A stretch of DNA of 64,000 nucleotides from assembly GCA_035048815.1 (NCBI GenBank), contig JAUCBN010000012.1, forward strand, positions 1,312,001-1,376,000, in the 5' to 3' direction. Of this stretch, positions 12,838 through 23,329 are shown in pieces. The DNA comes from Abelmoschus esculentus (Eukaryota; Streptophyta; Magnoliopsida; Malvales; Malvaceae). The position numbers and the translations under genes are program-made. Below the pieces are notes generated by a model, which saw nothing but the letters and a program-made list of their open reading frames with translations, ran no database searches and was not told where the DNA came from. Every line of letters starts with the position of its first letter. The first letter of the stretch is position 1.

Positions 12838-12995
12838 GGATACTTAATTTTTAATTTTTTATTCATTTATACGGTGATTATAGTAATATATGTTTTAATG
12901 TATTCAATTATTAAAAATTGACCATTCAATCACCATACTGATATTAATACTGTTCGAACCCGTGATCTTTAGGAACACTGAGGCTAGATCGTTTA
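12838..12995 (-). mobile_element. SINE-like tRNA-derived repeat, copy A
   Basis: On the minus strand it reads TAGCCTCAGTG (degenerate pol III A box), then GGGTTCGAAC (B box, plus-strand 12952-12961), then a body matching 53818-53953 (GTGATTGAATG.TCAA, CAATAATTGA, ACATATATTA). The A-to-B spacing is too short for a full tRNA head, suggesting an internal deletion. Confidence 0.6.
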
Positions 12996-13384
12996 TGCCT
13001 CAATTTTTAAAAGTTTTATTTGAGTTACTCATATATAAATAATGTTACATTTAAGTCACTCAAGTATGAGTAAGATTATATTTGAATCACCCTCCACACT
13101 TAAAAAATATTATAATAAAAATTATATTTTATTTAATCCTCAAATATTCGAACTTTTGATAACCTTTTATTTTTACACTAATTTTTTTTTTTACGACATT
13201 ACGCTTATTTCTTTAAATGTTTTTTTTTAATTTGTTTTTTCAAGAGGAGAAATTTCTTTAACATTTTTATACTAATTTAGTCGCTTGTAATCAAATTAAT
13301 TGTCTAGAAAGATATAAAACTTTACATTCATAAATAAAATAAATTAATTAATAAATTTAAAATTTAAATTCAGTATAAATCATC

Positions 13385-13445
13385 TAACCTCAGTGATTAA
13401 GAAAATAATTATTGTTTCTAGAGATCAAATTTAAACATCAATAAT
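13385..13445 (+). mobile_element. SINE-like head remnant
   Basis: TCTAACCTCAGTGATTAAG resembles a pol III A box. It is followed at normal distance by TAGAGATCAAATTTAAAC, which looks like AGAGGTCACGGGTTCGAAC after C-to-T decay. It seems to belong to the same family as copies A and B; identity is tentative. Confidence 0.4.
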
Positions 13446-13707
13446 ATTAACACAGTGTTTAAGCGATACTCTAAAACTGTAACACTCTAACCTATTAAAA
13501 AAATAATTTCTATCCTCAAAAGATAAAATCAACATTAAATATTACTAAATAAACCCAAAGAAAATGTACAGTATAAAGTAGAAATCAACATTAAATGCTC
13601 CGAAATTCTAAAAGATGATCATTTTTCCACTTGCTATATACATTTTGAGTCCAGTATTTCCTTTATCATACACATTTTCTTAGGATTGAACGGTGTTTTC
13701 TGTTTTG

Positions 13708-13718
13708 TTTATATAAGG
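13708..13718 (+). promoter_or_regulatory. TATA box of the AP2/ERF gene
   Basis: TTTATATAAGG lies 32-42 bp upstream of the ATG at 13750. That is close for a TATA box, implying a very short 5' leader or an upstream start, but the match to the plant consensus is good. Confidence 0.5.
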
Positions 13719-13749
13719 GGAGAGAGCAAGCCATTGATTATCAGCGTCA

Positions 13750-14943
13750 ATGGCTGAAACGAAGAACAGTGGTAAAACCAGTAAGGGTGGGGTTGATGAA
13801 ACGGAGAAAGGGAAGGATCTTGATGAAGATTACATTTCACAAAGACCACTTAAGAAGATATGTAGCCCTGAACGTCACCACCCGATCCAATCTGCTGCTT
13901 CTTTGGCTCATCATTCGTCTCTGTTCTCTTCGTCCTCCTCTGTTTCGACAAGTTCACCTTCTTCTTCGTCTTCTTTTCCATCTTCTGCACTGGTTTTTCC
14001 TTTCGCTTTTGATGCATCTCAGCAGCCAATTTACTTTCCTCAACATTATGGAAAAGCTCCATCTCGTATGCAGATGTTACGCTCATCGCAGCAAAATCAG
14101 CATCAGCAAGGCTTTGTTTATCGGCCATTTTATGCTGCAGAAACATCGGTATCGTCTCAGCAGCAGCAGCAACTTCTTCTATATTGGAGCAATGCTTTGA
14201 ATTTGAGTCCGAGAGGGAGGATGATGACGAGAGTAGGGCAGGACAGTAGACAAATGTATAGGCCGCCGGAAGTGCAGCAGCAGCCTATACATACTACCAA
14301 GCTCTACCGAGGCGTGAGGCAGAGGCATTGGGGCAAATGGGTAGCTGAAATTCGCCTTCCTCGAAACAGGACTCGCCTTTGGCTTGGCACGTTTGATACA
14401 GCCGAAGAAGCAGCCTTAGCCTACGATCGTGAGGCGTTCAAGTTGAGAGGAGAGAATGCAAAGCTCAATTTCCCTGATCTTTTCCTCAACAAGGAAAAAG
14501 ATACATCCTCCACCGTTCTAATCTCAGAAGTTTCTTCCCCAGAAACTCCTCATGGAAGATCAGAGCGAGAACAGGAACCGAAAATGGAAGTGATTCCGCC
14601 ACCGCCTCATGGAGACAATCCAGACATCGATTCGAGGATGGGGTCTGGCGAGGCGACAACCAATGATGAGGTGCAGATGACAGCGGAGGGTTGTTCGGGT
14701 TCTCAGGAATTTGTGTGGGGTGATATGGCTGAAGCTTGGTTCAATACAATTCCAGCAGGTTGGGGTCCTGCTAGTCCAGTGTGGGATGATTTAGATACCA
14801 CAAACAATCTTCTTCTGCCCGCAAATCTTCCTTTCACCAATCAAACCCAGCAGCAGCAACAAGAACAACAACATGGCTCCGCTTCTTCTTCTTCCTCCCC
14901 TTGTCCTTTTGGTCCAATGAAACCCTTCTGGAAAGATGAATAG
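13750..14943 (+). CDS. AP2/ERF transcription factor, ERF053/ERF054-like (DREB A-6)
   Basis: A single-exon gene of 397 residues. Serine runs (about 58-75) and a Gln-rich stretch (about 113-145) precede one AP2 domain, about residues 184-244. The domain carries YRGVRQRHWGKWVAEIRLP and the WLGTFDTAEEAALAYD core, followed by FKLRGENAKLNFPDLF. This form matches the group I/A-6 ERFs such as Arabidopsis ERF053/054 and RAP2.4, nuclear factors that bind DRE/GCC-type elements in drought, salt and light responses. The C-terminus is acidic with WGDMAEAWF and a polyQ tract, a likely activation region. The first ATG of the frame is used. Assignment to ERF053/054 rather than RAP2.4 rests on REAFKLRGENA. Confidence 0.9.
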   Translation: MAETKNSGKTSKGGVDETEKGKDLDEDYISQRPLKKICSPERHHPIQSAASLAHHSSLFSSSSSVSTSSPSSSSSFPSSALVFPFAFDASQQPIYFPQHYGKAPSRMQMLRSSQQNQHQQGFVYRPFYAAETSVSSQQQQQLLLYWSNALNLSPRGRMMTRVGQDSRQMYRPPEVQQQPIHTTKLYRGVRQRHWGKWVAEIRLPRNRTRLWLGTFDTAEEAALAYDREAFKLRGENAKLNFPDLFLNKEKDTSSTVLISEVSSPETPHGRSEREQEPKMEVIPPPPHGDNPDIDSRMGSGEATTNDEVQMTAEGCSGSQEFVWGDMAEAWFNTIPAGWGPASPVWDDLDTTNNLLLPANLPFTNQTQQQQQEQQHGSASSSSSPCPFGPMKPFWKDE

Positions 14944-16299
14944 AAGAACCCTGCACTGGTTTCAGATTTTTCAGAAAACCAGTCTCCGAGTCCCACTAAG
15001 CTTTTCTTCCCTAGGCTTAGGAGATGTTCAATTTCTTTTTCATGTCATTTCATTCCTCTCGGGTTGCAGATTCCAACCTGTGATTCCTTTAGTGGTTTTC
15101 TTATCCTCTAGGCTTCATTTTCCATGACTTTTCAGCTTGTTGTTATTGCAGTATGTGTTGTGGTCCTAGTAGTATCCATCCAACATATCACCAGATAATG
15201 TGATTTGAAGTTAATTAGCAAGATTCCTATGCTGGTTTTAAGTGCATGTGTTTTTATGTAATGTTACAGATGTAGCTATAATCCAAGTTTGGTCCATCTA
15301 TCTCCTGCTTTCTTTTTTTTCTGCTTGGAGCATGGAATCAATGTCCAGTTCTCTACATTTTGTTAAATTGAATGCATTCCATGAATGTTAATGGAGGGAC
15401 GTGATTCTAAGTGTGGGAAAAAATTATATGAACAAATACTATCGTCGACGGTAACCGAAAAACTCCAAATCTACCAAAAAATTTATATCTTCATCTAAAG
15501 AAAAAGGGATTAAATAGTTAATGCTGATGAAATGTTACACCTAATTGTTAACTTTTGGGTAATGCAATGCAACATTTGTAATTAACCCACAATAATCATT
15601 ACAGAATCAAGGAATTTGAAGGTTTACAATATCTGAGGGTGAAAGGTGGGACCAGTCACCGTCCCATGAGATAATTCTTGATGATGAAAGGGATAGATAG
15701 ACAAGTAAAAGAAAATGCCCGGAAAAGGAACTGTTTCTAGAAGATCTCAAATGGCAATGAAGGAGGTAAGAAAAGAAACAAAACCTATCCAAAACTTAAA
15801 ATATCTCGTTTCCGTTGGAGAATGCAAACTGACATTGATACCCCAGAGCCAATGCTCTTGTTGTCCTAAAGAGACAAGTCTTTTCGATGTTTCACTCTCA
15901 TCCAATTCCAAAACTGAAGTTGGCTTCACCTCTGGTTGCCACGCAGGTAACAGGAAAATCTTTCTGTCTCCACCCATTTTATGGTTTTCATGTTAACAGT
16001 GAGCTATAAAATTATTGCCGACAAAGTGATAAGTAATATAAGGCAATACACAATTATACATGCTAAAGCATCATGATACAGCTTTATTTTCACAGTACTT
16101 GTCCAAAAAACATAGAAAACACGCTTCAGATTGATTCAATACACTAGTAGTCATGCTCAAAAACCAAAGAAAACATGCTTGAGAAGTGATTCAGCTGTCC
16201 TAGATCATTGAAAATTCAAATTTTCATTCAAGTGATAGCCAGAGGCAATAGCCTAAGTACAAGAGGAACTACTAGAAGCTATAATCTCCTTAAAAGAAA
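14944..16299. other. 3' regions and spacer between ERF and PRP6 genes
   Basis: The first 300-400 bp are probably the ERF 3' UTR and the last 200-300 bp the PRP6 3' UTR (genes converge). Between them, minus-strand 15747-15977 keeps an open frame of 76 codons containing EVKPTSVLELDESETSKRLV, which has gene-like codon use but matches no family I know. Confidence 0.4.
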
Positions 16300-19200
16300 T
16301 TAGTGTTTACTGTTGTTTTCCGCAGCACTCTCTTCCTTGCCCAATGCAACCACTACTTTCTTTAAAATGGCTTCAGTAGGCTGGTGAGAGTTCTCCACAG
16401 CCTTTGAAATAGCTTGCCATTTCTCACCGTGCTTTGGTTCTGCGGCAACACACCTTTTCATCACATCTTTCTGGTTCTCCTCACCACCATGCTGAAGTTC
16501 AAATTTGTAGTACAGTGCCCAGAAATCCCCAATATCTGGAGCAAGAGTCACAGCCCTATTGAGCCAAGTCCTAGCTTTATCCACCTTCCTATCATGCCAG
16601 AATAACTTGGCCACTGCAGCAATGACATGAGGATCATGATCACATTTCTTTAGGGCATCCATGCTCTTGGTTTTACGCTGCGGCCTTGGAACCATCTCAA
16701 TAGATGCTGCCCACAATATACCACTATTTGGACACTCCTGCAATGCCTTTGCCATTAAGATATCTGCTTCCTTCTTGTAGCCATGTCTTGCCTCGGCTCT
16801 TACGGCAGCAAGCCAGAGTTCAGGTTGTTGTGGGTTCTTCTTCCTTGCCAGGGTGAGGACAGCTCGAGCTTTAGATATCCCATTCATTTTCTCTTCAAGC
16901 GTGGCAAGAGAAACCCATAGTGGTATACAACTTGCACAGTGCTTTAAACCAGATTCATAAACTCCCTTGGCCTTTTCTAAGTTATCCAACCGTTCCTCAA
17001 GTTGCCCAAGCATCAACCATAGTTTAAAGAATGACGGGAATTGATTCAATCCTTCATCAAGGAACCTCCTCTCTTCTTCAGTGTTCCCCAATTCTCTCTC
17101 CACAATGGCTGATTTCATCCATACTCTCTCTGTGCCTCCTCTCTCTCGAGCCTTGGCAAGAAGTATTCTTGCTCTTTCAGGCTCATGGTTTTCAAACTCG
17201 AGCTTGAATGCTGCAAGCCATATCTCCTCTGAATTTGGTATGGCAGCATATGCTTCTTGAAGAATAGCTCGAGCAGCAGGAACATCCCCAGCAAGCCATT
17301 TCTCTTTGGCTCCCATAAGCCAAAGAACCTCAGCCTGTGGTCGGTATGTAACTGCTTTACGAAGAAGAGCATCAAGTGATTCAGTAGTCCCATGACTCTT
17401 CTCCAGCTGAGCTGCTTTCAACCAAATGCTCTTCTTTGTCAAGAAGACAGTAAGAGCATGGGCATAAATAGCTCTAGCAGTCTCAATTGAACCCCGCTTC
17501 TTGCATTCCTCGGCATCAGCAACCCAAGTTCTCTTTCTGTCTTCTTCCTCCACTCCAATCCCAATTGTATTTCGAATAATTGCCTGGCACGTGGCAACAG
17601 AACCAGCTCTCTCAGCAGCCTCAGCCTCCTTCATCCAAGCCTCCCTATCAATAACAAATCCTTCTCTTTGCAATGCTCTTATACACCTCTCAATAATCTT
17701 TCCCACCATAGGAATGTTCCCATTAGCCTCCTCCAACTTTGCAGCCGTAATCCATATAGAAGGCTCCTTAGGCAACTTTTCCCTTGCCCTATTAAGCACT
17801 TTCTTAGCTTTATCATAATCCTTCAACCTGGCAAGCGCCAACCACAACTCCACATGTAAAGGACAGCACTCCACGGCCCTTTCAAGCAAGGTTGCTGCAT
17901 CCTTCTCATTTGCGAGCTCCACAACTGCCTTCCATAATCTTACCGAATCCGGTATGTGCTCCAAACCCCTTCTCAAAACCCTGCTCTTATTCACATCATC
18001 ATGTTCTAATTTAGCAGCTTGCAACCACAATTTCACTGAGTTGGGAATCGCTTTCACCCCCTTAGCAATCACAGCCTTCGCCTCATCCGGGCTTGCAAGC
18101 CTACAAGCCTCCAACCAAACATCTTCATTCTTGGGACACTCTTCACACCCTTTCTGAATCAACTGCCTAGCAGTCTGGATCTTTCCAGCCACTTCCTCCA
18201 ACCTTGCAGCAGCAATCCAACCAGGTGGATGTTTCGGATTTGTCTGTGTAACACTCTTCAACAACAACCTGGCCTTTTTAATATCGGAAATCTCCGCATC
18301 ACTAGTAATCTTCATACTTTTCAAATCAGTCAAATACCCTTTTGGATCCACAACAGTTAAACCTGAAACAGAATCTGATAACCTATCTAACTTCAAAGAC
18401 AGTACAGTACCTCTCCCTTCACCAACAGCAGTTAAATCCGTCACAGGTGTTTGCGACCACGGAGTTTCCGTCCCACCCGCAGCTCTGCTCTTCGGATCCA
18501 AAGCCGTAACATGCTCTTGCTCCTGCCTCGCCTTCTCCAAAAGAGTATCCGGTACAGGCACAAAACTCTCGAACCTTCTCTTCTTATTCCTCAATGAATA
18601 ATCCCCAATTTCTGGGATACTCTCCCACTCCTCAGCTGACAAAGTATGCAACTTTCTCTTCAAATCGGCGAACTGTTCGGTAATTTTGGGGTTGGACGCT
18701 CGGTATTTTTCAATTTCTTCTTTCAGCCTCGCTTCTCTTCGATCTTTTCTCCTCGAATCCATCCTCTTATCGATGGCTTCCCAGACAGCATCAGCTTCTT
18801 TATCATCTTCATCATACTCCGCAGAGGCAAAAAGACCCACATCGTTACCTTCAAATTCATCAAATTTCTGATTCTCATCATAACCCTTATCCTCCCCTTC
18901 ATCTTCTTCCTCCTCCTCACCTTGCTTCCCACGGCCACGCCCAACCCCAGATGGCGCTGCAGCTCCACCAATAGTAGTAGCAGACCGATCGGGTAAATCA
19001 GGAGCAGCACGGGCCGGACCGATATCAGACCTGGTAGTGAATCCGGTCGCACCACGCCCCAAACCAGCAACATAGTTAGCTGGAGGTTTGGAGTTGAGAA
19101 AGTCTAGACGCGGCTTGGGTACGGCAGCACCACCTGCACCAGGTTGGGTGCCTCCGCGGAGGGGAACATGTAAGAATAAGGTAGTGTAATGGGTGATTCG

Positions 19201-19401
19201 AAGTTCGGAGAGGAGGACATCATCAGGATTCGTGGAATCATGAATGGAATAACGGGAATTTGGGGAGAGGAGTAGGTGTTGTTGAGAAATTGGGATTTGG
19301 GTGTGGTATTGAATGGATTTCTGGAGGGAAAGGAGAGTCGTTGATTTAGGGTTTACATTTAGGGAAATCGTTTTGGAATTTGGGGCTGCGATGAAAACCA
19401 T
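16300..19401 (-). CDS. STA1: Pre-mRNA-processing factor 6 (PRP6), STABILIZED1-like U5 snRNP protein
   Basis: An intronless gene of 1033 residues, like Arabidopsis STA1. PRP6 bridges U5 and U4/U6 snRNPs in the nuclear tri-snRNP; plant STA1 is needed for stress-sensitive splicing and mRNA stability. A ubiquitin-like N-terminus (about 1-80) is followed by the PRP1_N domain with PKPRLDFLNSKPPANYVAGL and GATGFTTRSDIGPARAAPD. An acidic E/D stretch comes next, then KTASNPKITEQF-type sequence. Residues about 380 to 1010 are tandem HAT/TPR helices with recurring W..AA.LE signatures. The ATG at 19401 (MVFIAAPNSK) matches the family start; an in-frame ATG at 19425 adds eight residues with no family support. 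No frame defects are seen. Confidence 0.95.
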   Translation of the reverse strand: MVFIAAPNSKTISLNVNPKSTTLLSLQKSIQYHTQIPISQQHLLLSPNSRYSIHDSTNPDDVLLSELRITHYTTLFLHVPLRGGTQPGAGGAAVPKPRLDFLNSKPPANYVAGLGRGATGFTTRSDIGPARAAPDLPDRSATTIGGAAAPSGVGRGRGKQGEEEEEDEGEDKGYDENQKFDEFEGNDVGLFASAEYDEDDKEADAVWEAIDKRMDSRRKDRREARLKEEIEKYRASNPKITEQFADLKRKLHTLSAEEWESIPEIGDYSLRNKKRRFESFVPVPDTLLEKARQEQEHVTALDPKSRAAGGTETPWSQTPVTDLTAVGEGRGTVLSLKLDRLSDSVSGLTVVDPKGYLTDLKSMKITSDAEISDIKKARLLLKSVTQTNPKHPPGWIAAARLEEVAGKIQTARQLIQKGCEECPKNEDVWLEACRLASPDEAKAVIAKGVKAIPNSVKLWLQAAKLEHDDVNKSRVLRRGLEHIPDSVRLWKAVVELANEKDAATLLERAVECCPLHVELWLALARLKDYDKAKKVLNRAREKLPKEPSIWITAAKLEEANGNIPMVGKIIERCIRALQREGFVIDREAWMKEAEAAERAGSVATCQAIIRNTIGIGVEEEDRKRTWVADAEECKKRGSIETARAIYAHALTVFLTKKSIWLKAAQLEKSHGTTESLDALLRKAVTYRPQAEVLWLMGAKEKWLAGDVPAARAILQEAYAAIPNSEEIWLAAFKLEFENHEPERARILLAKARERGGTERVWMKSAIVERELGNTEEERRFLDEGLNQFPSFFKLWLMLGQLEERLDNLEKAKGVYESGLKHCASCIPLWVSLATLEEKMNGISKARAVLTLARKKNPQQPELWLAAVRAEARHGYKKEADILMAKALQECPNSGILWAASIEMVPRPQRKTKSMDALKKCDHDPHVIAAVAKLFWHDRKVDKARTWLNRAVTLAPDIGDFWALYYKFELQHGGEENQKDVMKRCVAAEPKHGEKWQAISKAVENSHQPTEAILKKVVVALGKEESAAENNSKH

Positions 19402-20356
19402 TTCCCTTCGATTTGGAATTCGCACTTTCCTTCGAATCTGATAACTTATCGTATATAAAATCCGAAAATTGTACAGTCCGTCCTTTAATTAGAACCATTC
19501 TTACATTTTTGAAATTATAAGACCCATTTTAAATTTTCACTCATATTTTTAGTATTCTAATATAATCTTTAAAAATATAATTTTATTCTAATTTGGTCCC
19601 CAATTTTTTTGATGTTTCATTTTATCTCCTAATTATCAATATATACTAATATATCTCATGTTAATAAAACAGTTATATAAATTGTTAATTATCATATAAA
19701 CAATAATGTAATATGATATGATGTAAACAAAAATTTAAAAAAAATTGAAATATTCAAAAGTTTTAGATCAATTTAGAATGCGAGACATAGTTTGGGATGT
19801 AACTGAACCATTCAAAATTTTGGCAGTGAATTGAAATATTCATAAGTTTAGGGACCAATTTCAAATGTGGTCATATTTTGAGGCTATATAGTGTAATAAA
19901 CTCTTTTTTTAACAAATTCCTGAAATCTATTCTTTCTTGGCACCTTCGACCGATGGCTTTACAGATACTAACTATGCTACTGAAGCTTCCCTACTGTTAT
20001 ATTCCTCTGCAAGATTTGCTTGCTTACTCGAAGTGAGCGTCGTCTTCGCGTTGAAGAAGGAGAAAACACCGAACACCGTCCCTTTCCTCGATGTGATTCT
20101 GCTGGAGCAATATGGTTTGGTTCAAGTCTGTCACTAGACATTGAACTCTTTTAGCTTAATACACCAGTGGATTGGATTCGACAAGGGCTGCTGCCTGCTA
20201 GATATCGAGGAAAATGGTGTCTTTCGCATTCAATAAAACCAGACTTACTATTCGAAAACTGAATGGCTTCAATGAAGCAAGTTCGATTAGTCTCCTCGAT
20301 CCTCATGAATCAGCAGCACAACAACTGTAGGATCAACCAGTTCAAAGTTCCAAGCT
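19402..20356. other. Intergenic region upstream of PRP6
   Basis: 19402-19900 is AT-rich sequence with the PRP6 promoter somewhere in its first few hundred bases. From 19937 to 20330 the GC content rises and a 66-codon plus-strand frame appears, but I recognise no family in any frame. Confidence 0.4.
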
Positions 20357-20424
20357 GCGGGGATAGCTCAGTTGGGAGAGCGTCAAAGATCTGAAGGTCA
20401 CGTATTCGATCCACGTTCACCGCA
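20357..20424 (+). pseudogene. Pseudo-tRNA-Phe with a deletion in the anticodon arm
   Basis: The 68 bases reproduce plant nuclear tRNA-Phe: acceptor GCGGGGA, D arm TAGCTCAGTTGGGAGAGC and 3' TTCGATCCACGTTCACCGCA. GCGTCA runs directly into AAGATCTGAAGG, so five bases of the usual GCGTCAGACTGAAGATC are missing, destroying the anticodon stem. The T stem also has an A-C mismatch. A T run follows at about 20430. It cannot make a working tRNA. Confidence 0.85.
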
Positions 20425-20684
20425 AAACCCTTTTGTTTCTTCATTTTTCTTTTGTTTGACTCTCTTCTATTAAGTACCAGGAAATATGTTCTTGCCAGCG
20501 CCATTTTTGCTTCTCTCGACAATGTACTTCTTGGCTATGGTTGTCGTCTTTGTGCCATTTGAGCTCCTTGAAATGATCAAAATTCACCATTTTGGCTCAA
20601 AATCTTGAATTTTATTGCCTGCAATAGTAGTCTGCTATAATTGTTAAGAACTAAATCATTATCAACTTGTTGGTTTGAAGAGAT

Positions 20685-21330
20685 TGGACAATGGCCTTTG
20701 CTGCTGGTGTGTTTCAAATTGGTGCAGCTGCCTGTAATGACACTTGCATCTTAGTTCCAAGTATTAATGATCTGACCAGTTTTGGCTGGGGTCGTAATAG
20801 GCTTCGGACTCATGATTGCACCGGTCTCTATTGAGGAGATGTTGCCAACTTCCAATACAAGATATCTTACCTCCTTCCCTGAAATTTGCATACATCTAGG
20901 AATTTTGCCTGGTTATGTCCCAGACTACACATTTTGTGGTCTTTCAGTACATATAAGCATGGGGGTAATGCTGGCTGTTGGTATTTTACCTTCACCTTCA
21001 CTTTGTCGAATGCTGATAGCCGGCTTCGGATTCCAATGCTTCCAACAAACCACTGGAACAGATGCAACTGTCTACTATAGGCTCCACAATCTTCAAGGGA
21101 GCCAAGATCGAGAATAACTCGAAACTTCTCGCTGCAACCGTGGTCGTCGTTGAATAACTCGAAACTTCTCGCTGCAACCGTGGTCGTCGTTGTCATAAAG
21201 ACTGCCTTTATATTGATTGCAACATTTCTTGTTGATATAATTTGGAGGAAGCCCTTGCTCTTTGTGAGCACAATCTGTTCACCTTAAGCCATACTGGGGA
21301 AAGGGCAGCTTGGAATTGCAATGGCATGAG
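20685..21330 (+). pseudogene. Polyol/monosaccharide transporter (PLT-type, MFS) pseudogene
   Basis: Pieces of a plant polyol transporter lie in order but in shifting frames: FAAGVFQIGAA near 20700, IGFGLMIAPVSIEEMLPTS and YLTSFPEICIHLGILPGYV at 20800-20930, GFQCFQQTTGTDATVYY near 21030-21080, then KLLAATVVV, WRKPLLFVSTI and LGKGQLGIAMA up to 21330. Large parts of the 500-residue family are missing between the pieces, including most of the central loop. A perfect 40-bp tandem duplication at 21112-21191 is a further lesion. It begins about 260 bp after the pseudo-tRNA. Confidence 0.8.
21112..21191 (+). repeat. 40-bp perfect tandem duplication inside the transporter pseudogene
   Basis: Positions 21112-21151 and 21152-21191 are identical. 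As 40 is not a multiple of three, the duplication shifts the reading frame. The perfect identity implies it is recent compared with the other decay of the pseudogene. Confidence 0.9.
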
Positions 21331-21644
21331 CATCTAGTACACAAAGCAAGAGCACTTGTGGACTGCCAAGGTGTTCATACAAAAATTATATCATTCAAGT
21401 CGGTTTTACGGTTCATATTCGACACCTATAATTTTATAATAAATGATTAAATTATAATTACTTAATTTCATAATAAGTAATATATCTGTTGATATCAGCC
21501 AAGCCAACGAACTCCCTGTTCCCTCTCTAGATCCGAATATAATGATGTATTCGTAGCAAAAATAGCATAAACCTGAAACGCTCACACTGCCACACAAGAC
21601 TTCCAACATAACCAAAGTTTTTAGGATCTTCCATTTGATCATCA

Positions 21645-22965
21645 ATGGAGTCATTCGACACGATGAACAACAACGGAGCAGAGAACATTAACTCCTCGTC
21701 TCGACATTTCGAGGATGATACCGTCTACATGGGAGCGTACGATTCGTCCTCTTTTCCGCCTCCACAAGCTTACGCTTCCGACGATCTCATCATCGATACT
21801 ACTACTCACATTGCTCATAATCACACTCGCAGTTACAGTCAAAACCTCAGTTACATTGCTACTAACAATAACAACATCAATAATAACATTGACAATCATA
21901 ACGAGCCGCCTTCCCCGGACATTTATGGCTTCGGGATGTCGGCCCCCAACGCTGAATTCGTGACGCCTTTCGGAGGGTCTATGATGGATGGTAGTGGTAT
22001 TCCTAGTGGAGGTGGTGATCGTGGTCATGGACAAAATGTTAATGATGATGATGATGATGGTATTTTCGTATCCGATGGGCGGCCCATGTTGCCTCCACCT
22101 GATCAGATGCAAGAGGAAGGCTTTGCCCGTCGTGAATGGCGCCGGTTTGTTTCGTTCTACCTCCCTTCCTTTATCGGAATGTCTCACTCCGTTCATTGTT
22201 TTAAATCCGTTTCCATTCACATCACAGCTTAAACGCGATTCATCTCGAGGAAAAGGAGAAAAAGGAGAGGGAGAAGCGGAACCAGATAATCGCCGATGCC
22301 GATGAATACAAACGATCTTTCTACGAGAAAAGGAACCAGAACTGTGAAAGCAATAAGGCTAACAACAGAGAAAGAGAGAAGGTAGAAGAAACTAGCATTC
22401 TGATCATTAATTCCCATTGTTTTTCTTACGTGGCTGAACTGAATCTATCATTTGTATACTGTTGATGCAGCTGTACTTGGCTAACCAAGAGAAGTTCCAC
22501 AAAGAAGCTCATCTCCATTACTGGAAAGCAATCTCCGAGATCATTCCTCGAGAGGTGGCGAACATAGAGAAGAAGAGAGGAAGAAAAGATCCTGAAAAAA
22601 CACCATCGGCTTTCGTGATTCAGGGTCCAAAGCCGGGGAAGCCTGCTGATCTTTCGAGAATGAGGCAAATTTTCGTGAAGCTTAAACAGAATCCACCGCC
22701 TCATATGATGCCTCCGGCTCCACCCAAAGATGAAAAAGATGGGAAGAAAAGTAAAGATGGAAAGGAAGAGAAGGACGCTAAGAACGGCAAAGGTTCGACA
22801 ACAGCAGCCTCTTCTGGAGAAAGCAAACCTGCTTCGCTAGGGAAAGATGCTACTTCTTCGGCTGCTGCGGCTAATGGTGGCACTGAACAACCGAAACCAG
22901 AGACTTCAGCTCCAGCTGAGACTGATGATAGCGAAGTTAAAGCCAATCCCGATGCTTCTAAGTGA
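21645..22965 (+). CDS. Clathrin light chain, three exons
   Basis: Exons 21645-22144, 22228-22381 and 22471-22965 join by GT-AG introns to 382 residues. Clathrin light chains bind the hub of the heavy-chain triskelion and tune coat assembly at the plasma membrane and trans-Golgi network. The N-terminal half is low complexity (Asn/Asp/Gly-rich) with IYGFGMSAPNAEF, a conserved plant CLC motif. The central region is the heavy-chain-binding coiled coil: REWRR from exon 1, LNAIHLEEKEKKEREKRNQI and FYEKRNQN from exon 2. Exon 3 opens LYLANQEKFHKEAHLHYWKA and ends in a Lys/Glu and Ala/Ser-rich tail. Both junctions restore the family sequence exactly. It is somewhat longer than Arabidopsis CLC2 and CLC3, nearer CLC1. 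Confidence 0.93.
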
Positions 22966-23329
22966 AGCAAAACCTTAATTTCTCCATTTGTTTGTTTTGT
23001 TTTGTTTGTTTTTAAGTTTCAGTTAGCTGTTGCGGTGCAGAATAAGAGCTAACAAAGATACATTGGGAGGGTTTTCAAGTCTGCAACATCATCAGTAGAC
23101 ATCCATTGTTTTGTTCTAAATTGATTTTGAAACTGGAGGGGAGCTTTTTCCTGTGCATGCTTCCTCTTTCTAGATGACCATTCATTAGAATTTACCTGCA
23201 GATGCAAACGTCCAAATATCATGGGAATTGTCCAGTATTTTATGTTTTTATATGAATATGCATCCAAATGAAGCATGCACATGCTAATGTCATATGGCAT
23301 TCAGACCATTTCTTTGGAAGGATGCGACT
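22966..23329. other. Clathrin light chain 3' UTR and spacer
   Basis: The first 80-100 bp are TTTGTTT-rich and probably the 3' UTR. The rest shows no gene; it leads into the expansin remnant. Confidence 0.4.

Larger units (their letters stand above)
9756..13684. other. AT-rich intergenic region
   Basis: No gene is recognisable. The only structured pieces are the MITE end remnant near 10815-10863 and SINE-like copies at 12838-12995 and 13385-13445, listed separately. Short open frames at 9883, 10150, 11989 and 13042 have no family signature and A/T-driven codons. Confidence 0.6.

Noticed and set aside
18646..19073. 116-codon frames on both strands within PRP6
   Set aside because: They overlap the conserved PRP1_N region of PRP6 and have no family signature themselves.
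21651..22220. A 189-codon minus-strand frame
   Set aside because: It is the antisense shadow of clathrin light chain exon 1, whose frame and splice sites are well supported.
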